Assembly: GCF_030287405.1 (NCBI RefSeq)
Contig: NZ_JASVVV010000003.1
Location: 248,001-312,000 of the forward strand
Length of the DNA: 64,000 nucleotides
Source: Halalkalicoccus sp. NIPERK01
Lineage (GTDB): Archaea > Halobacteriota > Halobacteria > Halobacteriales > Halalkalicoccaceae
Reading direction: 5' to 3'
Under the pieces are notes generated by a model. That model ran no database searches. It saw only the letters and a program-made list of their open reading frames with translations, and had not been told where the DNA came from. Position numbers and translations under genes: made by a program. Below, in pieces: positions 16,125-24,296 of this stretch (position 1 is the stretch's first letter; the number at the start of each line of letters is the position of its first letter).

Positions 16125-17816
16125 TCAGTCGTCGGCGACGCCCGCGCCGACCGCGCTCTCGGGGATCGAATCGAGCGCGTTCGATGGAACCGTTCCATCC
16201 GGGTTCCAGCCGCGCGCCTCGTAGTACTCCTCGATCGCCGCCTCCAGATCGGGTACCTCCTCGGCGTAGGGGAGGCCGTCGTCGTCGGCGTCCCTCCCCC
16301 GTCGGTTGTTGAAGTGGCGCTCGCGGGCGACCGTTCGCGCGCCGATCTCGAGCAGGCGGTCGTACTCGGTCTCCAGAAGGGTCGCCAGCCGGTCGTTCGT
16401 GACGTAGCCGCTGGCGAAGGCACAGACGATCCCCGAGTCCCGGACTACTCTCCTGTTTTCCTCGTGGACGAGCCGTTCGGCCTTGCCGAGGGTTCCCTCC
16501 GGGTCGAGGGCGCCCTCGTACTCGAGCGTGAGCATCCCGCCGTACATGTGGTCGGCCCCGCGGTTCGCCACGGCATAGGAGAGTCCCTGTCCGTGCAGCA
16601 CGCGGCCGTCGTGGGCCGCGAACTCCATTCCCTTCACGGTGTAGTTGTCGACGCCGAGTTCCTCGTGGGCGCGGTCGACCCCCTCCGCGAGCAGGTCGCC
16701 GATCCCCTCGCGGCGGGCGATCTTCTCCGTTATCTCGCGTGCGAGTTCGGCGTCGCCGAAGGCGTCCTCGCTCTTGAGGTACGCGGCGACGGTCACGCCC
16801 GCCGAGATGGTGTCCATCCCGAGGTCGTCACACAGCCGGTTGGCCTTCATCACGTCGACGACGTCGCCGACGCCCTGACACGACCCGAACGAGTAGACCG
16901 TCTCGAACTCCGGACCCTCCGTCTCGACCCCCTCCGCCTCGTCGCGCGTCGGGAGCTTGCAGGCGTAGGCGCAGGCCGAACAGGCCCCCTTCTTGTACTT
17001 CTTCTCCTCGACGGCGTCGCCGCCGATCCCCGCCGCCGACTCGAACTCGTACTCGTCGAAGTACCTCGTGGGGAGTGCGAAGTTGTCGTTGATGAACTCG
17101 GTGCTGCTGGTCGTCCCCTGCCGGCGCATCAGGTCGTCGCTGGTCGCGGCCTCCCGGTGGACCTCGTTCTGAACGTCCGCGACCTCGATCTCGGGGGCCG
17201 AATCGCCCTCGAACGTGACGCACTTGATTCCCTTCGAGCCGAGGACCGCGCCGAGCCCGCCCCGGCCGAACGCCCGCGAGTCGAACGTCATCACGCTCGC
17301 GAACCGAACGAGGTTCTCGCCCGCCGGGCCGATCGCGATGCAGTGGTCGGGGCCGAGATCGTGGTGTTCGGCCATGTACGCCGAAGTCTCCGGGACCGTC
17401 GCCCCCTCGAGTTCGGCTACCGACTCGAACTCCACGTCCTCATCGGTGATGTGGATCGCGAGGAGGTCGTCGGAGCGCCCGACGAACTCGACGACCGAAA
17501 TCCCGGTGGCGGCGAAGTTCCGCGAGAGATAGCCGCCGGCGTTGGTTGAGGCGAGCCCGTCGGTCAGCGGCGAGAGGCCGGTCATGTTCATCCGTCCCGT
17601 AAAGCTCATCCTGCTCGTCTGGAGCGGGCCGGTCGAGAGGTACGCGCGGTTCTCGGCCCCGAGGGGGTCGGCGTCGAACGGGATCCGCTCGTGGGCGAGC
17701 GCGGTCGCGACCGCGCGCCCGCCGATGAACTCCGCGAGGACGTCGTCGATGTTCGTCCGCTCCGCGGTGCGTTCGGAGACGTCGACCGTCAAGAGGGGAC
17801 CGGTTGCGTGGAGCAT
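16125..17816 (-). CDS. aor: Second aldehyde:ferredoxin oxidoreductase family protein
   Basis: Translation from the ATG at 17816 gives 563 residues; the longer frame upstream overlaps the cupin gene and is not used. The AOR layout is present: FIGGRAVATALA (about 30-41), LSTGPLQTSRMSFTGRMN, the cluster motif CSACAYAC near 279-286 and the distal cysteine near 465 (DSGIVCAFAS). The product should be a cytosolic tungsten enzyme that oxidises an aldehyde with ferredoxin. It is about 80 residues shorter than the AOR at 356 and only distantly similar, so substrates probably differ. It lies 38 bp downstream of the cupin gene in the same direction, opposite an operon of cytosolic binding-protein-like genes. 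Confidence 0.92.
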   Translation of the reverse strand: MLHATGPLLTVDVSERTAERTNIDDVLAEFIGGRAVATALAHERIPFDADPLGAENRAYLSTGPLQTSRMSFTGRMNMTGLSPLTDGLASTNAGGYLSRNFAATGISVVEFVGRSDDLLAIHITDEDVEFESVAELEGATVPETSAYMAEHHDLGPDHCIAIGPAGENLVRFASVMTFDSRAFGRGGLGAVLGSKGIKCVTFEGDSAPEIEVADVQNEVHREAATSDDLMRRQGTTSSTEFINDNFALPTRYFDEYEFESAAGIGGDAVEEKKYKKGACSACAYACKLPTRDEAEGVETEGPEFETVYSFGSCQGVGDVVDVMKANRLCDDLGMDTISAGVTVAAYLKSEDAFGDAELAREITEKIARREGIGDLLAEGVDRAHEELGVDNYTVKGMEFAAHDGRVLHGQGLSYAVANRGADHMYGGMLTLEYEGALDPEGTLGKAERLVHEENRRVVRDSGIVCAFASGYVTNDRLATLLETEYDRLLEIGARTVARERHFNNRRGRDADDDGLPYAEEVPDLEAAIEEYYEARGWNPDGTVPSNALDSIPESAVGAGVADD

Positions 17817-17854
17817 GGGTATCGATCGCCCTACTGGGACAAAAGTGGTGGCCC

Positions 17855-18223
17855 CTACTGCGGCGGGTTCGGCTCCTCGGCTCCCGGGTCGCCCCACGCG
17901 GGCTTCCCCCGTGGCGGCGCGAGGATCCCGACGCCGACGGCGGGCTCGTCGCCCCTGTTGACCGCGCCGTGGTGTTCGTTGCTCGAAAAGCGGTAGGAGT
18001 CGCCCGGCTCCAGAAGGACCTCCTCGCCCTCGACGACCGCCACGAGCCGTCCGCTGATCATGTAGCCGATCTGCTCGTGGTCGTGGCGATGGGCCGGCAG
18101 GGTCGCGCCGGGATCGACGCGCCAGTACTTCATCCCCGCGCGCTCGCCCGTCGCCAGATCGCCCAGAAACACGCCCTCCGCGACCTCCTCCATGCCCGCC
18201 CCCTCGGTGCTGATGCGTTCCAT
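17855..18223 (-). CDS. Cupin domain protein
   Basis: The 122-residue single-domain cupin has motif 1 at PAHRHDHEQIGYMISGRL (H45, H47 and a downstream Glu/Gln) and motif 2 around PGDSYRFSSNEHHGAVN with H84. Both are intact metal-binding sets. Small stand-alone cupins can be sugar or acid isomerases, dioxygenase-like enzymes or metabolite sensors; the substrate is not evident. The proline-rich C-terminal tail is probably disordered. It is the first gene of a unit with AOR2 and is divergently transcribed from the binding-protein-like operon across an 89-bp promoter region. Confidence 0.85.
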   Translation of the reverse strand: MERISTEGAGMEEVAEGVFLGDLATGERAGMKYWRVDPGATLPAHRHDHEQIGYMISGRLVAVVEGEEVLLEPGDSYRFSSNEHHGAVNRGDEPAVGVGILAPPRGKPAWGDPGAEEPNPPQ

Positions 18224-18312
18224 GGTTCGCGTTCCCGTGAGTCGTGGGTCGATTTCCTAATAAACATTCTGGAGGAATTTTTAAGTGGAACACTCCCCAT
18301 CGACCTAGAGAC
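18224..18312. promoter_or_regulatory. Divergent promoter region, cupin/AOR versus binding-protein-like operon
   Basis: On the plus strand TTTTTAAG (18278-18285) lies about 29 bp before the ATG at 18313, predicting a leaderless transcript. On the minus strand TTTATTAGG (about 18258-18266) lies about 38 bp before the cupin ATG. Both promoters share 89 bp, so one regulator could control the two divergent units. Confidence 0.5.
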
Positions 18313-19203
18313 ATGGGAACCGGTAACAGTGTGCGGCTGTTTCACCTCCCGTTCTCGTTCATGCTCCCCCAGCGGGTGGCACACGAGCGGGGGTACTTCG
18401 AGGAGGCGGGGCTGGCGGTCGAACTGATCGAGCGCGAGCGCGAATCGGTCGACGTGAAGTACATCCCGAGCGAGTCGAGCCTGACGGGGGATCACGGCGT
18501 CGACCTCTACCCGATCTGCAAGTGGGAGTCCATCAAGCGTACGTGGGAGATGGACGACGGCCGGATCGTCGCCAAGGGCACGTTCGCGGACCTGCCCTAC
18601 ACCGTGTTCGTCCGGCCCGATTCGGGGATCGAGGATCCGGCCGACCTCGCGGGGGTGCCGGTCGCGGTCAACCGCCGAACCGGCCAGGAGTACACCGCGA
18701 TGCGGGCGCTGGAGGAGCACATGGCCCCCGAGGACGTGACTCTCGAAGGTTTCGGGATGCCGACCGACCGCCTGCGAGCGCTGCGGGACGGCGAGGTCGC
18801 GGCCGCGATCCTGCTCGACCCCCAGAGCACGCTCGCCGAGCACATGGGCTTCCGGGAGGTCCTCACCTTCGAGAACCACATGGGGATCGTCGGCGGCGAG
18901 GACGTAGATGGAGAGGTGCTCGACGCGTTCATGGCCGCCTACGACCGCGCGGCGATGGAGATCAACGCGAACCCCGAGCGCTATCGAGCGGAGTATCTCG
19001 ACATGCTCGAGAAGGATTCGAGAGTCGCGCCTGACCTCTTCGAGGACGTCGACATGGACGCGGTCCGGGCGGACCTCTCGGTGCCGCGGTACGAGGTGCC
19101 CGAGCGCGCCGACAGGGCCGAACTCGACGCGCATCTGGAGTGGATGAAGGAACGGAAGCTAGTAGAGGAGAGCGCGGACATCGACCGGATCGTCGCCAAC
19201 TGA
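18313..19203 (+). CDS. Substrate-binding-protein-like (PBP type 2) protein lacking a signal peptide
   Basis: The 296-residue protein has the type 2 periplasmic-binding fold seen in NMT1/SsuA-like proteins. The N-terminal strand-helix RLFHLPFSFMLPQRVAHERGYFEEAGL is followed by a lobe with IVAKGTFADLPYTVFVRPDSG, then DLAGVPVAVNRRTGQEY. There is no signal sequence or lipobox; the next upstream Met adds only a hydrophilic stub. It is therefore predicted to be cytosolic. Some relatives of this fold are enzymes (for example decarboxylase-like or THI5-like proteins) rather than transporters. It is first in a three-gene operon of similar proteins, one base ahead of the next gene. Ligand unknown. Confidence 0.78.
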   Translation: MGTGNSVRLFHLPFSFMLPQRVAHERGYFEEAGLAVELIERERESVDVKYIPSESSLTGDHGVDLYPICKWESIKRTWEMDDGRIVAKGTFADLPYTVFVRPDSGIEDPADLAGVPVAVNRRTGQEYTAMRALEEHMAPEDVTLEGFGMPTDRLRALRDGEVAAAILLDPQSTLAEHMGFREVLTFENHMGIVGGEDVDGEVLDAFMAAYDRAAMEINANPERYRAEYLDMLEKDSRVAPDLFEDVDMDAVRADLSVPRYEVPERADRAELDAHLEWMKERKLVEESADIDRIVAN

Positions 19204-19204
19204 C

Positions 19205-20194
19205 ATGGACGTCGAGACCCAACAGGAGGCGCTCGACGCGCTCCACGACGATTCAGGGGAGCTGCCCGTGCTGCGCGCGCGTTTCGAGCACAACGGCAGC
19301 CCGCGGTACATGCTCTATACGATCAAGAAGTTCGGCTTCGACCACGACCACGGCTTCCATCTCGACGTGCGACTCGTCTCCGATGAGTTGGAGGGAGGTG
19401 TCGAGACCGTCGAGGCCAAACTCCAGGACGGCGACGCGGACCTGATCGACATCGACTACATTTCAACTGCGCGCGAGCGCGCGGAGGGCGCGCCCATCGT
19501 CGCCTTCCACCCCTACGGGCGGACGGTCGGCGGGCTCGTCGTGCCCGATGATTCGGAGATAGAGGGACTAGAGGACCTCCGCGGGAAGCGCCTCGGGGTC
19601 GTCCGTCGGCTCGACAAGAACTGGATCCTCACGCGGGCCGCGTGCCGCGAGTTCCACGGCTTCGACCCCGACGAGGAGGCGACACCCATCGAGGCGGGCT
19701 CGAAGGTCGGACTCACGGAGATGCTTCGTGCCGGTGAAGTCGACGGAATCTTCCAGTTCTGGCCGATCGTCCCCGAGATCACCGAGACGGGCCCCTATCG
19801 GGAGGCGTTTCCGGTCTCGGATCTCGTTCAGCGCCTCTCGGGCACCGAGAACAAGCTCCCGATATCGACGTTTCTGACGAGCGAGGACTATTTCGAGGAC
19901 GACCCCCAAGCGATCCGCGGGTTCAAGCGCGCCTACGGCGAGGCGGTAGAGCAGCTGACCAGCGACGACGAGCTCTGGGAGACCATCGGCGACGAGCTGA
20001 TGTACGAGAACGACCCCGAGGTGATTCGTGCCGTGCGGGACGGCTGGCGCGACATGGTCGTCGCCGACTGGGACGAGAGTACGATAGAAGGGATGGACCG
20101 GCTGTTCGACCACCTGCTCGACGTCGCGGGCGAGGAGGCAATCGGCGTCGATCACCTTCCAGACGGCTTATTCCGCCTGGAGGTCCCCGAATGA
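19205..20194 (+). CDS. Second substrate-binding-protein-like protein without signal peptide
   Basis: The 329-residue protein has PBP type 2 features: RYMLYTIKKFGFDHDHGFHLDV, EGLEDLRGKRLGVVRRLDK, LRAGEVDGIFQFWPIV. It starts one base after the previous stop (TGAcATG), leaving no room for a signal peptide. It diverges from its neighbours in the lobe sequences, so it probably binds a different ligand or forms a different subunit. Short conserved-looking patches IEAGSKVGLTEML and TENKLPISTFLTSEDYF may line the cleft. It overlaps the third gene by four bases (ATGA), indicating coupled translation. Confidence 0.75.
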   Translation: MDVETQQEALDALHDDSGELPVLRARFEHNGSPRYMLYTIKKFGFDHDHGFHLDVRLVSDELEGGVETVEAKLQDGDADLIDIDYISTARERAEGAPIVAFHPYGRTVGGLVVPDDSEIEGLEDLRGKRLGVVRRLDKNWILTRAACREFHGFDPDEEATPIEAGSKVGLTEMLRAGEVDGIFQFWPIVPEITETGPYREAFPVSDLVQRLSGTENKLPISTFLTSEDYFEDDPQAIRGFKRAYGEAVEQLTSDDELWETIGDELMYENDPEVIRAVRDGWRDMVVADWDESTIEGMDRLFDHLLDVAGEEAIGVDHLPDGLFRLEVPE

Positions 20195-21156
20195 GTTCCA
20201 TCAGTTTCCAGCTCAACTGGGAACCCAACGGCTTTCAGGCCCCCTACTTCCTCGCGCGGGAGCGGGGGTTCTACGAGGAGGAGGGGATAGAGGTCAGGTT
20301 CGTCGAGGGCCACGGCTCGCCCTTCGCCGCCAAGGAGGCCGCCCGCGGGCGGGCCGACTTCGCGCTCGCGGGCGCGAGCGCCGTGCTCTCGGTGCAGAGC
20401 CGGGGTCACGAGCCGCTGGCGGTCGCCGCCGTCACCCAGAAGACGCCCGCGGCGGTCTACACGCTCCGGGACGTCTTCGGCGAGCCCTTAGAAGAGCCAA
20501 CACAGCTCGCCGGCAAGACGGTCGCGCCCTCGGCGACCAAGACGCGGATCCTCGCGGCCCAGCTCCTCTCGGACGCCGGGATCAGGGACGAGGTCGACCT
20601 CCTCGATGTCGACCCCCACACGCACCACCGCGTCGAACACCAGTTGCTCGACGGGTCGGTCGACGCCGCGGTCGGGGTCGTCACCAATGGAACGGAACTC
20701 GAACGCGAGCACGACCGGGAGGCCGACGAACTCCCGATCGGCGACTACCTCCCGATCTACGGGATGACGCTCGTGACGAACCCGGAATTCGCCACCGGGG
20801 ACCCCGATACCGTTCGAGGGTTCCTCCGAGCCACGGCCCGCGGGTGGGCCGCGGCGACGACCGACCCCGCGGCGGCGATCGACGCGCTTGTCGCGCGAAA
20901 CGCCACCCTCGAACGCGACCGGGGGATCGAGCGCGTGAAGTTCGAGACCGCCGCCGAGGACCTGCAGTTCACCGAGCACGTCGCCCGGGAGGGGTGGGGC
21001 AACCACGACGCCGCGCGGTGGGAGCGCCTCGGGGAGACGCTCGCCGAGACCGACCTGCTCGACGGGGAGATCGACCCTCGAGCGGTTTGGACGAATGAGT
21101 ACCTCGACGGCGAGGCCCCGGCGATCGCCGAGTACGCCGACCGGATCGGTCGGTAG
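20191..21156 (+). CDS. NMT1/THI5-like protein without signal peptide
   Basis: The 321-residue protein is the clearest NMT1/THI5-type member of the operon. LNWEPNGFQAPYFLARERGF and EEEGIEVRFVEGHGSPFAA open lobe 1, and TQLAGKTVAPSATKTRILAAQL and PTHTHHRVEH-like residues (DVDPHTHHRVEH) follow. Its start overlaps the previous stop by four bases, so it has no signal peptide. In bacteria relatives (ThiY) capture formylaminopyrimidine for thiamine salvage; in fungi and some bacteria cytosolic THI5 makes the thiamine pyrimidine from PLP. The CCCFC motif of fungal THI5 is absent. It resembles the lipoprotein at 24297 and the HTH-fused domain at 27732. A role in thiamine-precursor handling is inference. 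Confidence 0.78.
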   Translation: MSSISFQLNWEPNGFQAPYFLARERGFYEEEGIEVRFVEGHGSPFAAKEAARGRADFALAGASAVLSVQSRGHEPLAVAAVTQKTPAAVYTLRDVFGEPLEEPTQLAGKTVAPSATKTRILAAQLLSDAGIRDEVDLLDVDPHTHHRVEHQLLDGSVDAAVGVVTNGTELEREHDREADELPIGDYLPIYGMTLVTNPEFATGDPDTVRGFLRATARGWAAATTDPAAAIDALVARNATLERDRGIERVKFETAAEDLQFTEHVAREGWGNHDAARWERLGETLAETDLLDGEIDPRAVWTNEYLDGEAPAIAEYADRIGR

Positions 21157-21240
21157 CGCCGTCGAGACCGCGTCGGGGCGATCGACATCCTCCACCCGAG
21201 GGGCCCGCACTTATGGCCCGTCGTCGCGTCGGTGCCGAGC

Positions 21241-22245
21241 ATGCCGTTCGGACTCCCGGCGGAACTGATCGCGCTCGCGTTCTTTCTCGCCGGCGTCGTG
21301 CTGGTGATCGCGAGCGTCGAGACGTTCATCGAGGCGGTCGCCGAGAGCGCGCTCTCGATCGGCGTCTCGGGCTTCTTCCTGACGGTCGTCCTCGCCGGGA
21401 CCGACCTCGAGAACGCCATCCTCGGGTTGGCGGCCGTCGTCGACGGGCTCCCGGATCTCGCGCTCGGCACCGTCTTCGGGGAGGCGCTGTTCGTGCTGGG
21501 TGCGGCCGTCGGGCTCGCGGGCGTGCTCACGCCGTTCGAGACCGCGGTGCCCCGGTCGTACCTCTTGCTCGCGCTCGGCGCCCCGTCGCTCCTGTTCGTG
21601 CTCGCGTTCGACGGGACGCTCTCGCGCCTCGACGGCGCGCTTCTCACCGGCTCGTTCCTCCCGCTTTTGGGGATCGTCTACGCCCTCGAACGCAACCGGA
21701 GTACGCGATACCTCTCGGCCGAGGAGGTCGAGGAGGCGCTCGAGGAGGGATCCGAGGAGGACGACGGGGACGCCGGCGACGACTCGCTGCGCGAGCGCTA
21801 CGAGGGCTGGTATCAGTTGGGGATCGCGCTCGTCGCCACCCTCGGGATGACCGTCGGCTCGGAACTCGCGGTGACGGGCGCGCGCGACCTGCTGTCGGTC
21901 CTGGGGGTCACCGGGCTGGTCTTCGGCGCGACGGTCATGAGCTTCGTCGCCTCGCTGGAGGAGCTGTTCCTGACCGTCGAGCCCGCCCGGCAGGGCCGCC
22001 CCCACCTCGGCGTCGGCAACGTCGTCGGGAGCGTCCTCTTTTTCGTGACGGCGAACGTCGGCGTCCTCGCGCTCGTCCGTCCGATAAACACCGGCGGAAC
22101 GGTGTTGACCGTCCACTGGCCGTTCTTCCTCGTGACGCTCCTGGCGGTCGCAGCGCTCTTCTTCCGGGGCCGGGTCGACCGCGCGGGCGGCGTCGTTCTG
22201 TTGGGGCTGTACGCGGCCTACTGGGGCGCGAACTACCTGCTGTGA
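21241..22245 (+). CDS. CaCA-type sodium/calcium exchanger family membrane protein
   Basis: The 334-residue protein has about ten membrane segments in two pseudo-repeats with a central charged loop (EEVEEALEEGSEEDDGD). The alpha-repeat-like parts are VLAGTDLENAILGLAA in the first half and GATVMSFVASLEELFLT in the second; both carry the acidic residue expected for cation exchange, followed by GNVVGSVLFFVTANVG. Role by family: exchange of calcium or another cation for sodium or protons across the plasma membrane. The ATG at 21241 is preferred to a GTG three codons upstream. A paralogue follows at 22419. Confidence 0.82.
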   Translation: MPFGLPAELIALAFFLAGVVLVIASVETFIEAVAESALSIGVSGFFLTVVLAGTDLENAILGLAAVVDGLPDLALGTVFGEALFVLGAAVGLAGVLTPFETAVPRSYLLLALGAPSLLFVLAFDGTLSRLDGALLTGSFLPLLGIVYALERNRSTRYLSAEEVEEALEEGSEEDDGDAGDDSLRERYEGWYQLGIALVATLGMTVGSELAVTGARDLLSVLGVTGLVFGATVMSFVASLEELFLTVEPARQGRPHLGVGNVVGSVLFFVTANVGVLALVRPINTGGTVLTVHWPFFLVTLLAVAALFFRGRVDRAGGVVLLGLYAAYWGANYLL

Positions 22246-22418
22246 CCCGTCCGCCGATGGGAACGCCGCCGAAGACGGTCAACGCGACTGGATCGGCAAC
22301 TCCGGCCCGTTCGTCGGGTAACGGACCGGAACGGACGGATCCGATCCGTGTATAAAATGCCTCCGTATTCGCGTACCTAGTTACCAATATTCATAACGGT
22401 CGCCTCCGATCCGGTGGC

Positions 22419-23507
22419 ATGGTCGAGGAAGCCATCGAGTCGTTCGTAGAGGCGCAGGGGCTGTGGTTCGCGGTCGTGGTGCTCGCGGCCGGTGGGGTGA
22501 TCCTGATCGCGTTCGTCGAGAAACTGATCAGCTACATGACGCGCGCGGCGGTGGGGCTGGGCGTGTCCGTGTTCTCGCTGGCGATACTGTTCACCGGCTT
22601 CGAGTTCGACGACACGATCCTCGCGCTGGTGTTCGCCTCCGGCGGGCTCGAGGACGCCGCCCTCGGGACCGCGCTGGGGACCGCCCTGGCGATCGTCGGG
22701 ATCACGCTCGCGGTCGCGGCCGTCGCTCGCCCCTTCTCCGTCGAGATCCCGAGGGACTACCTCGCGTTGATGGTCGTCTCGCCGCTGATCCTCCTCCCGC
22801 TCGTGCTCCTTGGGACGCTCTCCGTGATCCACGGGGTCGCGTTGCTGGGCGTCTTCTTCGCCTTTCTCGCCTACATCGTCTACATGGAACACCACCGGGA
22901 CGTCCCCGTGTTCCGCGACACCGACGTCGTCGAGCGCGTCGAGACCGACGGCGGTATCCCCCAGTCTGACGGCGGCGTCACGGCCCACGAGCGCCTCGAA
23001 CCGATCCTTGAGGACCGTCTCGTCGGCGGCCTGTCCTACGCGGGCTACGTCTGGGTCGGCCTCGCGGGCGTCGCGCTGGCGGGCGTCGTCCTCGGCTCCG
23101 TGCTGATCGAGGCCGGCTCGGAGGTCGTCCTCGAGGAGTCGGGCCTCGAGGAGACCGTCTTCGGTGCCACCGTCATCACGCTGCTTCTGACCTTCGAGAA
23201 CGTCCTCCTCACCCTCGAACCGGTGCGCCGCGGCATCCCCGAGATCGGCATCGGCCACGTCATCGGCAGCGTCGTCTTCTCCGTGACGGGCAACATCGGC
23301 TTCATCCTGCTGCTCGCCGACCTGAACATCGGATCGAGCGTGCTGTACTTTCACTTCCCGGCGCTGCTCGTCGTGACCGCCCTCGGGGCGTACTTCATCG
23401 CCACCGGGCGGATCCGGCGCTGGCACGGGCTCCTGCTCGGCGGGCTCTACGTGGGCTACTGGATCGTCGCGGTCTTCGTCTTCGGCGGGGTCCCGATCTC
23501 CGGGTAG
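22419..23507 (+). CDS. CaCA-type exchanger family membrane protein (paralogue)
   Basis: The 362-residue protein shares the architecture of the gene just upstream: two groups of hydrophobic segments separated by an acidic loop (DTDVVERVETDGG), IL-FTGFEFDDTILALVFA in the first alpha-like repeat, GATVITLLLTFENVLLTLEP in the second, then GHVIGSVVFSVTGNIG. The matching order shows a tandem duplication followed by strong divergence. The two lie 173 bp apart with an AT-rich stretch between (GTATAAAATG), so each probably has its own promoter. They could form a heterodimer or serve different ions. Confidence 0.8.
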   Translation: MVEEAIESFVEAQGLWFAVVVLAAGGVILIAFVEKLISYMTRAAVGLGVSVFSLAILFTGFEFDDTILALVFASGGLEDAALGTALGTALAIVGITLAVAAVARPFSVEIPRDYLALMVVSPLILLPLVLLGTLSVIHGVALLGVFFAFLAYIVYMEHHRDVPVFRDTDVVERVETDGGIPQSDGGVTAHERLEPILEDRLVGGLSYAGYVWVGLAGVALAGVVLGSVLIEAGSEVVLEESGLEETVFGATVITLLLTFENVLLTLEPVRRGIPEIGIGHVIGSVVFSVTGNIGFILLLADLNIGSSVLYFHFPALLVVTALGAYFIATGRIRRWHGLLLGGLYVGYWIVAVFVFGGVPISG

Positions 23508-23657
23508 GCCTCACCCTGTCGGTCATGGGACAGTCGACGGCGTGTGCCTGCGGTGAGAGGCCGCCGCGCAGAGTGGGTCCCGTCCTGCCAGCGGCCGATG
23601 TACGGAGTTCTGACCGACAGTATCAACGTATTTGTGGCCGGCGGTGGCCCCTACGGT

Positions 23658-24086
23658 ATGGACGCTGTCGACCACATCAACGTCGACGTCAACGAGTTGG
23701 AGAGCTGTTACGAGTTCTACCGCGAGGTCCTCGGACTCGAACTGCTCCGCCCGCCCGAGGACTTTCAGGGCGCCCACGCCATGTTCCGGGCCGGCGGGAC
23801 GGTGGTGACGCTCGCCGAGACCGGCCGCGCCGACGGCTGGAACGAGGCCGGGATCGACCACCCCCTGGACAAGGCCCACATCGCCTTCGACGCCCCCCGC
23901 GAGAAGTACGACGCGCTTTCCGAGGAGCTCGACGGCCAGTTCCCCAAGCAGGGACCGTACGACTGGGGGGAGTTCGAGGGCTTTTACTTCCTCGATCCGG
24001 ACGGCAACCTCCTCGAGGTCATCACCTACGACCCGCCCGCGGGCGAACGCGAGCGGCCGCTACTGACTCACGACGACGTCGAGTGA
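23658..24086 (+). CDS. VOC family (glyoxalase/dioxygenase-fold) protein
   Basis: The 142-residue protein has two beta-alpha-beta-beta-beta modules. Metal-ligand positions are in VDHINVDVNELESCYEFYREVLG (first His), KAHIAFDAP (second His) and YFLDPDGNLLEVITYDPP (Glu). This pattern fits glyoxalase I-like, epimerase or extradiol-type enzymes; no specific substrate is readable. The ATG at 23658 begins exactly at the domain and earlier starts add a non-homologous stub. It stands alone between the exchangers and the NMT1-type lipoprotein. Confidence 0.85.
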   Translation: MDAVDHINVDVNELESCYEFYREVLGLELLRPPEDFQGAHAMFRAGGTVVTLAETGRADGWNEAGIDHPLDKAHIAFDAPREKYDALSEELDGQFPKQGPYDWGEFEGFYFLDPDGNLLEVITYDPPAGERERPLLTHDDVE

Positions 24087-24089
24087 TCC

Positions 24090-24262
24090 AGTCGGCGGGT
24101 CGAAGCGACTCCGTGACCCGCTCGCCGCTGACGACCTCGGGGATGATCACCTCGTCGGCCCCCGCCTGCGGGCCAGCGACTCGTACATCGCGTCGCCGAG
24201 GAGCACGAAACCGGCGGCTCCAGCGACGATGGAGTACTTGAGTATTTTCCCGTATAGTTTAT
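24090..24262 (-). pseudogene. Possible remnant of a decayed gene
   Basis: On the minus strand a hydrophobic peptide ILKYSIVAGAAGFVLLGDAM, followed by YESLARR, is read in one frame with no Met start nearby. Directly after it, in another frame, comes AGADEVIIPEVVSGERV, which looks like the end of a TrkA-N or potassium-channel regulatory domain. A stop separates the frames. This looks like fragments of a gene lost by deletion, but the pieces are short and the match is from memory only. Confidence 0.3.
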
Positions 24263-24296
24263 ACCGAGGGATTCCCACTCTCCAGTGAAAGCTATC

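Noticed and set aside
17817-18314. N-terminal extension of the second AOR frame
   Set aside because: The frame runs antisense-shifted through the cupin gene, is Arg/Gly-rich and has no AOR homology. The ATG at 17816 starts the family domain.
18313-21156. Signal peptides hidden by wrong start choice in the binding-protein-like genes
   Set aside because: The second and third genes start one base after, or four bases before, the previous stop. The first has only a short hydrophilic upstream extension, so no signal can be added.
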